Assembly: GCA_018660265.1 (NCBI GenBank)
Contig: JABJKS010000121.1
Location: 62,001-126,000 of the forward strand
Direction: 5' to 3'
Source: Rhodospirillaceae bacterium
GTDB taxonomy: Bacteria > Pseudomonadota > Alphaproteobacteria > GCA-2731375
Length of the DNA: 64,000 nt
Shown here: one piece after another, positions 32,979 through 41,327 of the stretch
How positions within the stretch are numbered: position 1 is the first letter of the stretch
Layout of the letters: each line of letters begins with the position of its first letter
Notes under the pieces: model-generated
Database searches by the model: none
What the model saw: the letters and a program-made list of their open reading frames with translations, nothing else
Told to the model about the DNA's origin: nothing
Made by a program: the position numbers and the translations under genes

Positions 32979-35390
32979 ATGTCACAGCATAGTGGATCAA
33001 CGCGCAAAATAGTCTTGTTGCCACCCGCAGCAGTTATATTTATGCGCCGACGGTTCATAGAAGGCGTGGGCCTCATCATGTTTGCCCTTGCCACCGCCAT
33101 GGCCCTGGCTTTGGCCAGTTATCACCCTGATGACGCCTCGATCAATGTTGCAACAACCAGCCCCGCCGCGAATTGGCTGGGGACGCCGGGTGCCTATGGG
33201 GCGGATTTATTGCTTCAGAGCCTCGGCCTGGCAAGTATCGCCGTGGTCGTCATATTGGCATGCTGGGCTTGGCGGATTGCCTCCCATCGCGGTCTGCCTT
33301 GGTATGGCCTGCGCCTGGCACTGATATTGCCCTGCCTGGTTATGCTGGCCGCCGTTGCCGCCGCCATAAAGGCACCGGAACAATGGCCCCAGGTTGCAGG
33401 CCTGGGAGGTTTTGCCGGTGACTGGCTGTTGCGGACGGGGGCGGAACCCCTTGCTCTAATAGGGCTGGCATCGCACTCACCCCTGGTCATCACCACATTG
33501 GCCCTGATCGCCACGTTGATGCTGTTGTATCTACTGGGTATCCGCTTGGCGGAATGGCTGGCCATGGCGCGGGCCGGCCTAGCCGGGTTGATGGGCACCT
33601 TGGGTGCTGCCCGCCTGGCAGCGGCCACCGCCGAGAGGTTGGGGCGGCAGGCCGCGACCCACCCCTTGTTCCGCCGCGAACCCGAAATGATCGCCGATCC
33701 CAGCAACAGGGCACCTGTCCCCGTCGCGATCCAGGTCGGAGAACCCCTTGATCCCACACGGGGACGGGAACAGACGACGGGCCGGGTCAGCAAGCCGAAG
33801 CGTAAGATGCGAAAAAGCCGCCGGGCCCAAAAAGAACAACAGCCCGCTTTGGATTTATCGGAGGCTGATGATTATCAACTGCCTGCCCTGCACCTACTCG
33901 CCACGCCAGAGCGGCAACAACACCACCGTACCATCAATGAAAGCGCCCTGGAACAAAACGCCCGCATGTTGGAAGGTGTTTTGGATGACTATGGCGTTCA
34001 CGGTCGTATCGTCCAGGTTCGCCCCGGCCCCGTGGTGACGTTGTACGAGTTGGAACCCGCACCGGGGACCAAGACATCCCGCGTCGTCGGCCTGTCTGAT
34101 GACATTGCCCGCTCCATGTCAGCCCGCAGCGTCCGTATCGCCGTTGTACCAGGCCGCAACGCCATTGGCATTGAGCTGCCTAACCAGGACCGGGAAACGG
34201 TTTACCTGCGCGAACTGCTCTCCACAGCCGATTACGAAAAATCGAAATTGAGCCTGCCCCTGGCCCTGGGCAAGGATATCTCCGGCGCGCCGGTCCTGGT
34301 GGATCTGGCGAAAATGCCCCATCTGCTGATCGCGGGCACCACGGGTTCGGGCAAGTCGGTCGCAATTAACACCATGATCCTGTCATTGCTGTACTGCCTG
34401 CCGCCCGAACGTTGCCGCATGATCATGATCGACCCGAAGATGCTGGAACTCAGCGTCTATGACGACATCCCCCATCTGCTAACCCCCGTGGTGACCGACC
34501 CTGGTAAAGCGATCATGGCCCTGAAATGGGCCGTGCGAGAGATGGAGAACCGCTATCGCGCCATGGCCAATCTGGGCGTTCGCAATATCGACGGCTATAA
34601 CCAGCGCCTTGCCGATGCGGCCAAGCGGGGGGAAACCCTGAACCGTACGGTCCAGACGGGCTTTGATGCCGATACCGGCCAGCCGGTATTTGAGGACAGG
34701 GAAATCGACACAGTGCCCATGCCCTATATCGTCGTCATCGTCGATGAAATGGCCGACCTGATGATGGTAGCGGGCAAGGAAATTGATGCCGCCGTGCAAC
34801 GTTTGGCGCAGATGGCCAGGGCCGCGGGCATTCACGTGATGATGGCCACGCAACGGCCTTCCGTGGATGTCATCACCGGGACAATCAAGGCCAACTTCCC
34901 GACCCGGGTCAGCTTCCAGGTCACTGCCAAGGTCGATAGCCGGACCATCCTGGGCCAGCAGGGGGCAGAGCAACTGCTGGGCATGGGCGATATGCTGTAT
35001 ATGGCGGGTGGCAGCCGGATCAGCCGCGTGCATGGCCCCTTCGTGGGGGATGACGAGGTTGAGGCGGTGGTCAACCACCTGAAGAAACAAGGCCGGCCGG
35101 AATATCTCGATGCGGTGACGGAGGAGATTGAGGCCGGGGCCGAAATGGACCTATCACAAGGCGGCGGCATGGGCGATGCCGGGTCCGGCAATGCATTGTT
35201 TGATCAAGCCGTTGAGGTCGTGGCACGGAACCAAAAAGCCTCGACATCGTTTTTGCAGCGGCAATTGAAAATCGGTTATAACCGCGCCGCTGATCTGATT
35301 GATCGCATGGAAACAGAGGGCGTCATTGGTCGTGCCAACCATGTGGGCAAGCGCGAAATCCTGGTACGCAATCCGGACGAGGACCATTAA
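32979..35390 (+). CDS. ftsK: DNA translocase FtsK
   Basis: Septal motor that pumps DNA during chromosome segregation and activates XerCD. The 803 residues have four N-terminal membrane helices (to about residue 195), a short basic linker (KPKRKMRKSRR), then the alpha/beta motor with Walker A AGTTGSGKSVAIN (about 451-462) and Walker B VVIVDEMADLM. The C-terminal gamma winged helix (AVEVVARNQKASTSFLQRQL onward) reads KOPS sites. The linker is shorter than in E. coli, normal for this class. It is followed immediately by lolA. Confidence 0.97.
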   Translation: MSQHSGSTRKIVLLPPAAVIFMRRRFIEGVGLIMFALATAMALALASYHPDDASINVATTSPAANWLGTPGAYGADLLLQSLGLASIAVVVILACWAWRIASHRGLPWYGLRLALILPCLVMLAAVAAAIKAPEQWPQVAGLGGFAGDWLLRTGAEPLALIGLASHSPLVITTLALIATLMLLYLLGIRLAEWLAMARAGLAGLMGTLGAARLAAATAERLGRQAATHPLFRREPEMIADPSNRAPVPVAIQVGEPLDPTRGREQTTGRVSKPKRKMRKSRRAQKEQQPALDLSEADDYQLPALHLLATPERQQHHRTINESALEQNARMLEGVLDDYGVHGRIVQVRPGPVVTLYELEPAPGTKTSRVVGLSDDIARSMSARSVRIAVVPGRNAIGIELPNQDRETVYLRELLSTADYEKSKLSLPLALGKDISGAPVLVDLAKMPHLLIAGTTGSGKSVAINTMILSLLYCLPPERCRMIMIDPKMLELSVYDDIPHLLTPVVTDPGKAIMALKWAVREMENRYRAMANLGVRNIDGYNQRLADAAKRGETLNRTVQTGFDADTGQPVFEDREIDTVPMPYIVVIVDEMADLMMVAGKEIDAAVQRLAQMARAAGIHVMMATQRPSVDVITGTIKANFPTRVSFQVTAKVDSRTILGQQGAEQLLGMGDMLYMAGGSRISRVHGPFVGDDEVEAVVNHLKKQGRPEYLDAVTEEIEAGAEMDLSQGGGMGDAGSGNALFDQAVEVVARNQKASTSFLQRQLKIGYNRAADLIDRMETEGVIGRANHVGKREILVRNPDEDH

Positions 35391-35391
35391 A

Positions 35392-36042
35392 TTGGGCAAA
35401 GGGCCTGGCTTTCACCGTCGCGATTTATTGACCACCGGCATCGCCCTTGCCGCACTACCTTTTGGTCTGCAATTGAGTTCGCCTGTCGCCGCTGCCACAG
35501 ACAACGTGCGGTCGAAAACTGTCGATAGGGTCGAAGCATATTTGAACACGATCAAAACCCTGTCTGCCCGCTTTCTGCAGGTCGATAACGCGGGCAATGT
35601 CGTTCACGGCCAACTGTACATGCGCCGGCCTGGGCGTCTGCGTTTCGAATATGATGCGCCCTCCCCCCTTTTGCTGGTGGCGGATGGAACATGGTTGATC
35701 CTGCACGACAAAGAGCTGGGTCAGGTCAACCGCTTCCCACTTTACGAGACCCCCATGGGCGTTCTGGTCGATGATCCCGTCAACCTGCGTGACAAGGTAG
35801 AGGTGATTGAGGCAGAGGAAGACCTTGGCATAGTGCGGATCAAACTTGTTGATCGGGAAGTCCCCGACGAAGGTTGGCTGGGCATAACCTTCACAGAGCC
35901 ACCAATGATGTTGCGCCAATGGCGGATCAAGGACGCTCAAGGTGGCATCACCGCCCTGTCCTTGACCGATATACGAATAAACAGGAAACTCGACCCGAAA
36001 CTATTTGTCTTCCTCGATCCAGAGCCATTTAGCGAAAACTAG
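35392..36042 (+). CDS. lolA: outer-membrane lipoprotein carrier LolA-like protein
   Basis: Periplasmic chaperone that takes lipoproteins from LolCDE to the outer membrane. It has 216 residues from a TTG start one base after the ftsK stop; no ATG suits. The signal region GFHRRDLLTTGIALAALP has two arginines and might use Tat or Sec. The family core is visible: VEAYLNTIKTLSARFLQ, LYMRRPGRLRFEYDAPSP, and WRIKDAQGGITALSLTDI. The ftsK-lolA order is frequent in Alphaproteobacteria. The P450 gene begins only 23 bp later. Confidence 0.9.
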   Translation: MGKGPGFHRRDLLTTGIALAALPFGLQLSSPVAAATDNVRSKTVDRVEAYLNTIKTLSARFLQVDNAGNVVHGQLYMRRPGRLRFEYDAPSPLLLVADGTWLILHDKELGQVNRFPLYETPMGVLVDDPVNLRDKVEVIEAEEDLGIVRIKLVDREVPDEGWLGITFTEPPMMLRQWRIKDAQGGITALSLTDIRINRKLDPKLFVFLDPEPFSEN

Positions 36043-36065
36043 CAGCGTATGTGAGGTAACTTGCC

Positions 36066-37343
36066 ATGCCACAGACACAAACCCAAAGTAACACACCGGG
36101 CCAAAACCTGGCCATGTCCCAAGCCGAAGTCGCGGCTCTGCCTTTGGACAAGATCGATGTCAGTGATCCGGCGATCTATCAAACCGACGCCTTCCGCCCT
36201 TATTTCGAACGCCTGCGACGGGAAGACCCCGTGCATTATTGCGCCGATAGCCCCTATGGCCCCTATTGGTCCGTCACCAAATATGACGACATCATGCAGG
36301 TGGAACTGGATCATGCCACCTATTCATCGGCCGCCCATCTGGGCGGCATTGCCGTGCGGGACAATCCTTTTGGCAAGGAAATGGCCAGCTTCATTGGTAT
36401 GGATCCACCGAACCACACGGGCCAGCGCAAGGCGGTTGCCCCCTCTGTTTCGCCAGGCAACCTTCGCAACATGGAGGCCTTGATCCGGGAACGCACGATT
36501 TCGGTCCTCGACAGCCTGCCCCATAACGAAACCTTTGATTGGGTTGAGAAGGTCTCGGTTGAATTGACGACCATGATGCTGGCAACCCTGTTCGATTTTC
36601 CCTTCGAAGATCGCCATCTGCTGACCTATTGGTCAGATGTGTCCACCGCCGATTATGATGCGCCGGGCGCCTTGGTAAAATCTGACGACGAACGGATCGT
36701 CGTATTGAAGGAAATGGGTGCCTATATTGGCCGACTGTGGCAGGAACGGGCAACCGGCGAACCCGGCTTTGACATGATCACCATGCTGGCCCAGGGCAAA
36801 GACACCAAAGATATGAGCCATATGGACCTGATCGCCAACATGGCCCTGTTGATCGTTGGCGGCAATGACACCACGCGGAACTCTATGTCCGGAGGCCTCA
36901 TGGCGCTGTGCGCAAATCCCGACCAGTTTGCTGCATTGCGTGCCGATCACGGTTTGATCAAGACCCTGATACCGGAGATCATCCGCTATCAATCCGCCAT
37001 CATTCATATGCGCCGCACGGCCCTGAACGATGCCGAGCTTGGCGGTAAAAAAATAGCCAAGGGAGACAAAGTCGTGATGTGGTACGTCTCAGGCAACTGG
37101 GATGATGAGGCGATTGAACATCCGGATACTTTCGACATCCAGCGGACAAAATCCCGTCGCCATCTGTCATTCGGGGCTGGCATTCATCGCTGTGTCGGTG
37201 ACCGCGTGGCCGAGCTGCAACTACAGATCCTGTGGGAAGAAATCCTAAAGCGGGATATGCAGATTGAGATCGTCGGCACGCCGGAGCGGATCTATTCCAA
37301 CTTCATCCGCGGCATCAAGCATTTGCCCGTGCGCATTACCTAA
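36066..37343 (+). CDS. cytochrome P450, CYP153-like (copy 1)
   Basis: Soluble bacterial P450 of 425 residues. It has I-helix motif LLIVGGNDTTRNSMSGG (oxygen activation, GxDTT), ExxR-type K-helix EIIRYQSAIIHMRR, and haem loop FGAGIHRCVGDR with the axial ligand at C376. The tail LQILWEEILKR...SNFIRGIKHLPVRI resembles CYP153, the alkane/fatty-acid omega-hydroxylases, though terpene-alcohol hydroxylases are also close. No ferredoxin or ferredoxin reductase lies nearby, so electrons must come from elsewhere. It is the first of two tandem copies. Confidence 0.88.
   Translation: MPQTQTQSNTPGQNLAMSQAEVAALPLDKIDVSDPAIYQTDAFRPYFERLRREDPVHYCADSPYGPYWSVTKYDDIMQVELDHATYSSAAHLGGIAVRDNPFGKEMASFIGMDPPNHTGQRKAVAPSVSPGNLRNMEALIRERTISVLDSLPHNETFDWVEKVSVELTTMMLATLFDFPFEDRHLLTYWSDVSTADYDAPGALVKSDDERIVVLKEMGAYIGRLWQERATGEPGFDMITMLAQGKDTKDMSHMDLIANMALLIVGGNDTTRNSMSGGLMALCANPDQFAALRADHGLIKTLIPEIIRYQSAIIHMRRTALNDAELGGKKIAKGDKVVMWYVSGNWDDEAIEHPDTFDIQRTKSRRHLSFGAGIHRCVGDRVAELQLQILWEEILKRDMQIEIVGTPERIYSNFIRGIKHLPVRIT
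37224..37338 (+). repeat. near-identical 3' tract, P450 copy 1
   Basis: These 115 bases match 38557-38671 with a single difference (ATCGTC versus GTCGTC at the valine/isoleucine codon). The rest of the two genes differs at many synonymous positions. It looks like recent gene conversion or recombination between the copies. Confidence 0.85.
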
Positions 37344-37428
37344 CGCACCACCTAATGCGTTTGGACAAAGTAAAATAGGCTGCCAAATTAATGCTGCAAA
37401 TCAACGAGATACGCCGAGGCCCCATAAA

Positions 37429-38676
37429 ATGACACAAAACCAATTGCTATCTGAAGCCGAAATCGGTGCGCTGGATCTGGACAAGATCGATGTCAGTGAC
37501 CCGGCGATCTATCAGACCGACGCCTTCCGTCCCTATTTCGAACGCTTGCGGCGTGAAGACCCCGTTCATTACTGCGCCGATAGCCCCTATGGCGCTTATT
37601 GGTCGGTCACCAAATATGACGACATCATGCAGGTGGAGTTGGACCATAAGAACTATTCGTCTGCGGCCCAGGAAGGGGGCATCACCATACGGGACAATCC
37701 CTACGGCGATCAGATGTCCAGTTTCATCACCATGGATCAGCCAACCCATACAGGCCAACGCAAGGCTGTGGCCCCCTCGGTCTCGCCGGCCAATTTGCGT
37801 AATATGGAAGCTTTGATCCGGGAACGCACTGTCACCGTCCTCGACAGTCTGCCACGTAACGAAACTTTTGATTGGGTCGACAAAGTCTCGGTCGAACTGA
37901 CGACCATGATGTTGGCCACACTGTTCGATTTCCCTTTCGAGGATCGCCATCTATTGACCTATTGGTCCGATGTGGCCACTGCCAATTTCGATGCGCCCGG
38001 CGCGCCGGTGACCTCTGACGAGGAACGCATGGAGGTCCTAAAGGAAATGGGGGCCTACATCGTCAAGCTATGGCAGGAACGCGCTGCTGGCGAACCCGGC
38101 TTCGATATGATCACCATGCTGGCCCAGGGCAAAGACACCAAGGATATGGCCCATATGGACCTGATCGCCAACATGGTGCTGTTGATCGTTGGCGGCAACG
38201 ATACGACGCGAAATTCCATGTCCGGCGGCCTGATGGCGCTTTGTGCGAACCCGGATCAGTTCGCCGCCCTGCGCGCCGATCATGGCCTGATCAAAACCCT
38301 GGTGCCCGAGATCATTCGTTATCAATCCGCCATCATTCATATGCGCCGCAACGCCTTGAATGACGTTGAATTGGGCGGCAAGAAGATCTCCAAAGGTGAT
38401 CGGGTCATTATGTGGTACGTCTCGGGTAATTGGGATGAGGATGCGATTGAGGATCCGGATACCTTTGATATCCAGCGGACAAAATCCCGCCGTCACCTCG
38501 CCTTCGGGGCCGGCATCCACCGTTGCGTCGGTGACCGCCTGGCCGAGCTGCAATTGCAGATCCTGTGGGAAGAAATCCTAAAGCGGGATATGCAGATTGA
38601 GGTCGTCGGCACGCCGGAGCGGATCTATTCCAACTTCATCCGCGGCATCAAGCATTTGCCCGTGCGCATTAGCTGA
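37429..38676 (+). CDS. cytochrome P450, CYP153-like (copy 2)
   Basis: Paralogue of the previous P450, 415 residues from the ATG at 37429; upstream in-frame sequence only reads through the tail of copy 1. It shares long blocks such as DKIDVSDPAIYQTDAFRPYF, the I-helix GGNDTTRNSMSGG and the haem loop FGAGIHRCVGDR with C366. Differences cluster in substrate-facing segments (ATANFDAPGAPVTSDEERM versus STADYDAPGALVKSDDERI), which may shift substrate range. The separation is 85 bp. It lies upstream of the TetR gene, whose operator follows 35 bp after the stop. Confidence 0.88.
   Translation: MTQNQLLSEAEIGALDLDKIDVSDPAIYQTDAFRPYFERLRREDPVHYCADSPYGAYWSVTKYDDIMQVELDHKNYSSAAQEGGITIRDNPYGDQMSSFITMDQPTHTGQRKAVAPSVSPANLRNMEALIRERTVTVLDSLPRNETFDWVDKVSVELTTMMLATLFDFPFEDRHLLTYWSDVATANFDAPGAPVTSDEERMEVLKEMGAYIVKLWQERAAGEPGFDMITMLAQGKDTKDMAHMDLIANMVLLIVGGNDTTRNSMSGGLMALCANPDQFAALRADHGLIKTLVPEIIRYQSAIIHMRRNALNDVELGGKKISKGDRVIMWYVSGNWDEDAIEDPDTFDIQRTKSRRHLAFGAGIHRCVGDRLAELQLQILWEEILKRDMQIEVVGTPERIYSNFIRGIKHLPVRIS
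38557..38671 (+). repeat. near-identical 3' tract, P450 copy 2
   Basis: Partner of 37224-37338, with one mismatch in 115 bases. It stops sharply at the last two codons, ACC TAA versus AGC TGA. Confidence 0.85.
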
Positions 38677-38711
38677 CGCATCAGATAAACGTGCGGTGAA
38701 TGCCGCAATGA

Positions 38712-38728
38712 TGTAATAACTGTTTACA
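38712..38728. promoter_or_regulatory. TetR-type operator, copy 1
   Basis: TGTAATAACTGTTTACA: half-sites TGTAA and TTACA separated by seven bases. It matches the element at 39418-39434. The last base is the A of the tetR start codon, so binding would block initiation: autoregulation. Confidence 0.75.
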
Positions 38729-39363
38729 TGAGCGGATTAAAACGAGGCGGCAGCCGGCGCGGCTATCACCATGGCAATTTGAGCGAGGCGCTGGTTCAGG
38801 CCGCCCTCGATCTTATTGCCAAACATGGCCCGGCCGGCTTTAGCTTTGCCGAAGTGACCCGTGCGGTCGGCGTCTCTCCCGCCGCACCCTATCGCCATTA
38901 CAAAGACCGCGACGCCCTTATGGCAGACATCGCCCGGCGCGGTTTTGAGATGTTTTCCGTGCGTCTTTTGCAGGGCTGGAATGAGGGACAACCCGATGCA
39001 CTCTCCGCGTTCAAGGCGGTCGGGCAGGCCTATCTGGCCTTCGCCAGAGAGGAACCCGCCTACTTTGCCGCCATGTTCGAGGCTCGATTGCCAAAAGATG
39101 CCAGCCGGGAGCTGTCCCAGGCCACGGACAACGCATTTGCAGTCCTGCGCCAGGCCTGCGAGGCCCTGATCGCTCAATTGCCTGCGGGCAAGCGCCCGCC
39201 CGCCCTGATGATGGCCTTGCATGTCTGGGCCATGGCCCACGGCATCGCCGCTTTGTTCGGACGCAGTGATAGTGCCCGGCGCAATGTACCGATGTCGCCG
39301 GAAGATCTGTTGGAGGCGAATATGCTGATCTATCTGGATGGCTTGGGTCTAGGCCCCAATTAA
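38728..39363 (+). CDS. TetR/AcrR family regulator
   Basis: A 211-residue repressor-type regulator. The N-terminal HTH (about 12-60) reads GYHHGNLSEALVQAALDLIA then FSFAEVTRAVGVSPAAPYRHYKDRDAL. The C-terminal part is a helical ligand-binding domain of the kind ending in a WHG-like segment (HVWAMAHGIAALFG). The 17-bp dyad at its own start and an equal dyad before the DUF2852 gene are the probable binding sites. Neighbouring P450 genes may be targets too, but I see no such dyad upstream of either. The ligand is unknown. Confidence 0.88.
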   Translation: MSGLKRGGSRRGYHHGNLSEALVQAALDLIAKHGPAGFSFAEVTRAVGVSPAAPYRHYKDRDALMADIARRGFEMFSVRLLQGWNEGQPDALSAFKAVGQAYLAFAREEPAYFAAMFEARLPKDASRELSQATDNAFAVLRQACEALIAQLPAGKRPPALMMALHVWAMAHGIAALFGRSDSARRNVPMSPEDLLEANMLIYLDGLGLGPN

Positions 39364-39417
39364 ATTTTTTTTGCCTCCAACCCTTGAAAGCCAATTTGCA
39401 GCCCTTATGTCCATTAA

Positions 39418-39434
39418 TGTAAACACTATTTACA
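39418..39434. promoter_or_regulatory. TetR-type operator, copy 2
   Basis: TGTAAACACTATTTACA: same half-sites and spacing as 38712-38728. Taking the better half from each copy gives the perfect dyad TGTAAACA-N-TGTTTACA. It lies 10 bp before the DUF2852 start codon. Confidence 0.75.
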
Positions 39435-39444
39435 TGAGGCTGAA

Positions 39445-39870
39445 ATGGAACTCGCAAGAAAACTGGACGAACACGGCAAGGGCGCCTGGATTGGCGTTAT
39501 GGTCCTTAGCTTTATTCTTTTCTGGCCGGTCGGACTGGCAATTCTGGCTTATTTGATATGGAGTGGACGCATGCAATGTTGGAAACGAGGCGGACCGGGG
39601 CGTTGGCATAATGCGCGCCGCCGGGGGAGCCGCCGTCACGAACCTGAATATGAGGCAAGCAGCGGCAATTCAGCTTTCGATGCCTACAGGGAAGAAACCC
39701 TGAAACGGCTGGAGGATGAACAAAGCGAATTCGAAGGCTTCCTGGAGCAACTACGCCACGCCAAGGATAAGGCGGAATTCGACCAGTTCATGGATGATCG
39801 TCGCCCAGGACCGACGGCAGCGAATGAGCCGCCCAAGAACGACGGCGAAGCGGGACATCCCAGCGCCTAA
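39445..39870 (+). CDS. DUF2852 membrane protein
   Basis: A 141-residue protein of the alphaproteobacterial DUF2852 family. One transmembrane segment (about 14-38, WIGVMVLSFILFWPVGLAIL) is followed by a basic stretch (RRRGSRRH) and an acidic coiled-coil-like part (AYREETLKRLEDEQSEFEGFLEQLRHAKDKAEFDQFM). The tail is Pro-rich and disordered. The function is unknown. It is probably an inner-membrane protein with the coiled coil in the cytoplasm. The shared operator places it under the adjacent TetR regulator. Confidence 0.85.
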   Translation: MELARKLDEHGKGAWIGVMVLSFILFWPVGLAILAYLIWSGRMQCWKRGGPGRWHNARRRGSRRHEPEYEASSGNSAFDAYREETLKRLEDEQSEFEGFLEQLRHAKDKAEFDQFMDDRRPGPTAANEPPKNDGEAGHPSA

Positions 39871-39892
39871 ATCAAACAATGTCACATTGAAT

Positions 39893-39924
39893 TGGGGACG
39901 CATGAAGCCATGCGTCCCCATAAT
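39893..39924. repeat. hairpin with GTCCCC end, related to 8346-8424
   Basis: Perfect 12-base stem TGGGGACGCATG (39893-39904) / CATGCGTCCCCA (39909-39920) with an AAGC loop. It is followed by TAATTG instead of a T-run. Its right end GTCCCCATAAT equals that of the larger inverted repeat at 8346-8424. It lies between convergent genes, so it may also end transcription. Confidence 0.7.
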
Positions 39925-39987
39925 TGTATAACCGCGTCAAACCTCTGTCTTGGTAAACATCGGCGTTTCAACAGAGTGTCGCAAGAA

Positions 39988-40887
39988 CTAGCGCGCGGGC
40001 GGCCAGGGGATTTTCAGGGTTTCGGATTGTGCCCTGACAAAATCCGGGATCGCCGTTGCCCGCCTGGCCTTTAGGTCGAACAAAACGCCAAGGACATCGT
40101 AGGTCGCCGCCAGCGTTCCGTCGGTATCATTGTGGAAAGCATGGCCGAAACGGAAGGTTTTGTCGCCCAGGTCCAGAATGCCCGATCGAAGGGTATAAAG
40201 GTTGCCGGCCCGCATGGGGGCATAGACGCGGACATCATATTCCAAGGCCGCACCGCCCAGATTACCTGCCTCATTCACCTCGCGCGTGAAGCCCATGCGA
40301 TGGCGCACATTGAGGACACCGTCGGTACCAACGGCATAATATCGTTGCGGTGCCATAACCCCATCGTTATCACAATCCCAGGCGGCGATTGAGCCTCGGC
40401 CCGAAACGAATGGATCTGACAATTGCCCCGCATGCACTGGCACCGGGCCACCAACAGTGGGCGGGCGCGGTTGATCCGTGCGCGTGACCACCTTTGCCGA
40501 CATCTTTTGCCGAATGTCTTCAGGCCACGGGGCCGGCTGTTGTGTTTTGTTGTCGAAACCATCGCACCATAATTCGAAACTGGCTGACATATCGTCCGTC
40601 TCGCCATTCATGATTTCCGCCAGAATATGTACCCGGTCGGCCTCAACTGCCAATACGCCGGCCCGAATATCGACAATATCGCCTGCATGCAGTTCGCCTT
40701 GATAGCGGCTGAGAAGGTGGTTCGCCTGCCAGGTCATATTTTGCGCCGGGTCAAGGCCCAGCTGTGACTTCAGATGATTCAGGCCTTCAAACATCTTGGC
40801 GGCATAAAACTGCACATTGAAATGCCCCATGATGTCGCATTCCCAGGCATTCACGCTGCCCCGAAAGATCGGTACAAACTCACTCAC
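39988..40887 (-). CDS. double-hotdog acyl-CoA thioesterase-like protein
   Basis: A 299-residue protein with two 4HBT hotdog repeats (about 1-135 and 155-290). The first has the YbgC-type active-site pattern WECDIMGHFNVQFYAA. The second has WDCDNDGVMAPQRYYAV, where GH is replaced by GV, so the second half may be structural. It likely hydrolyses acyl-CoA or forms a pseudo-dimer with one active pocket. In the same direction, the zinc-ribbon gene precedes it by 19 bp, so the two form an operon. The acyl substrate is unknown. Confidence 0.8.
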   Translation of the reverse strand: MSEFVPIFRGSVNAWECDIMGHFNVQFYAAKMFEGLNHLKSQLGLDPAQNMTWQANHLLSRYQGELHAGDIVDIRAGVLAVEADRVHILAEIMNGETDDMSASFELWCDGFDNKTQQPAPWPEDIRQKMSAKVVTRTDQPRPPTVGGPVPVHAGQLSDPFVSGRGSIAAWDCDNDGVMAPQRYYAVGTDGVLNVRHRMGFTREVNEAGNLGGAALEYDVRVYAPMRAGNLYTLRSGILDLGDKTFRFGHAFHNDTDGTLAATYDVLGVLFDLKARRATAIPDFVRAQSETLKIPWPPAR

Positions 40888-40906
40888 GATACTCGTTCCT
40901 GGTTGA

Positions 40907-41149
40907 TTATGTGTCCAAATTCAGGCCAAGGGCACCCAAGGCATGGGCGGTAACCGCACCGCAATTGCTGCAGGCAACGCTGACAACGGGAACCGACGGG
41001 CCATCCATCTCGACGCCCTGCCGAAAGCTCTGTTGTAATAACAGTTTTGTAAAGCCATCGAGAACCGTAAAGTTTACATGGTCACACCTATGGCAGGGTT
41101 TGTGCGCACCTTTTTGTGCCAGGATTTCGGCGACCCTATTTGTGTCCAT
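40907..41149 (-). CDS. small zinc-ribbon protein
   Basis: An 80-residue protein with two CxxC pairs: C19-x2-C22 (KPCHRCDH) and C60-x2-C63 (VACSNCGAV), probably one zinc site. Between them is VLDGFTKLLLQQSF. I do not recognise a named family. It precedes the thioesterase gene by 19 bp on the same strand and is probably co-transcribed. It could be a small regulator or an accessory protein; no DNA-binding motif is apparent beyond the ribbon. The start is the ATG at 41147-41149. Confidence 0.65.
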   Translation of the reverse strand: MDTNRVAEILAQKGAHKPCHRCDHVNFTVLDGFTKLLLQQSFRQGVEMDGPSVPVVSVACSNCGAVTAHALGALGLNLDT

Positions 41150-41327
41150 TGACGCCCCCAGATTGAGAATCGATCACAACGGTTTTCAGGATACCTTTTG
41201 TTGGATTGGAACACACCATTTTGCCTTCCCATATGGGGATTAGATACGGCCTCGTCTCAACGGCCCCCATGGGTTACAGTCTGCCTCTCTTCCATTAACA
41301 TCCCATACAGCACGAGATTATTTCCAG

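Noticed and set aside
35392-39870. P450 region as a natural-product gene cluster
   Set aside because: There is no synthase, cyclase, NRPS or PKS gene nearby. The P450s resemble CYP153 hydroxylases of hydrocarbon metabolism.
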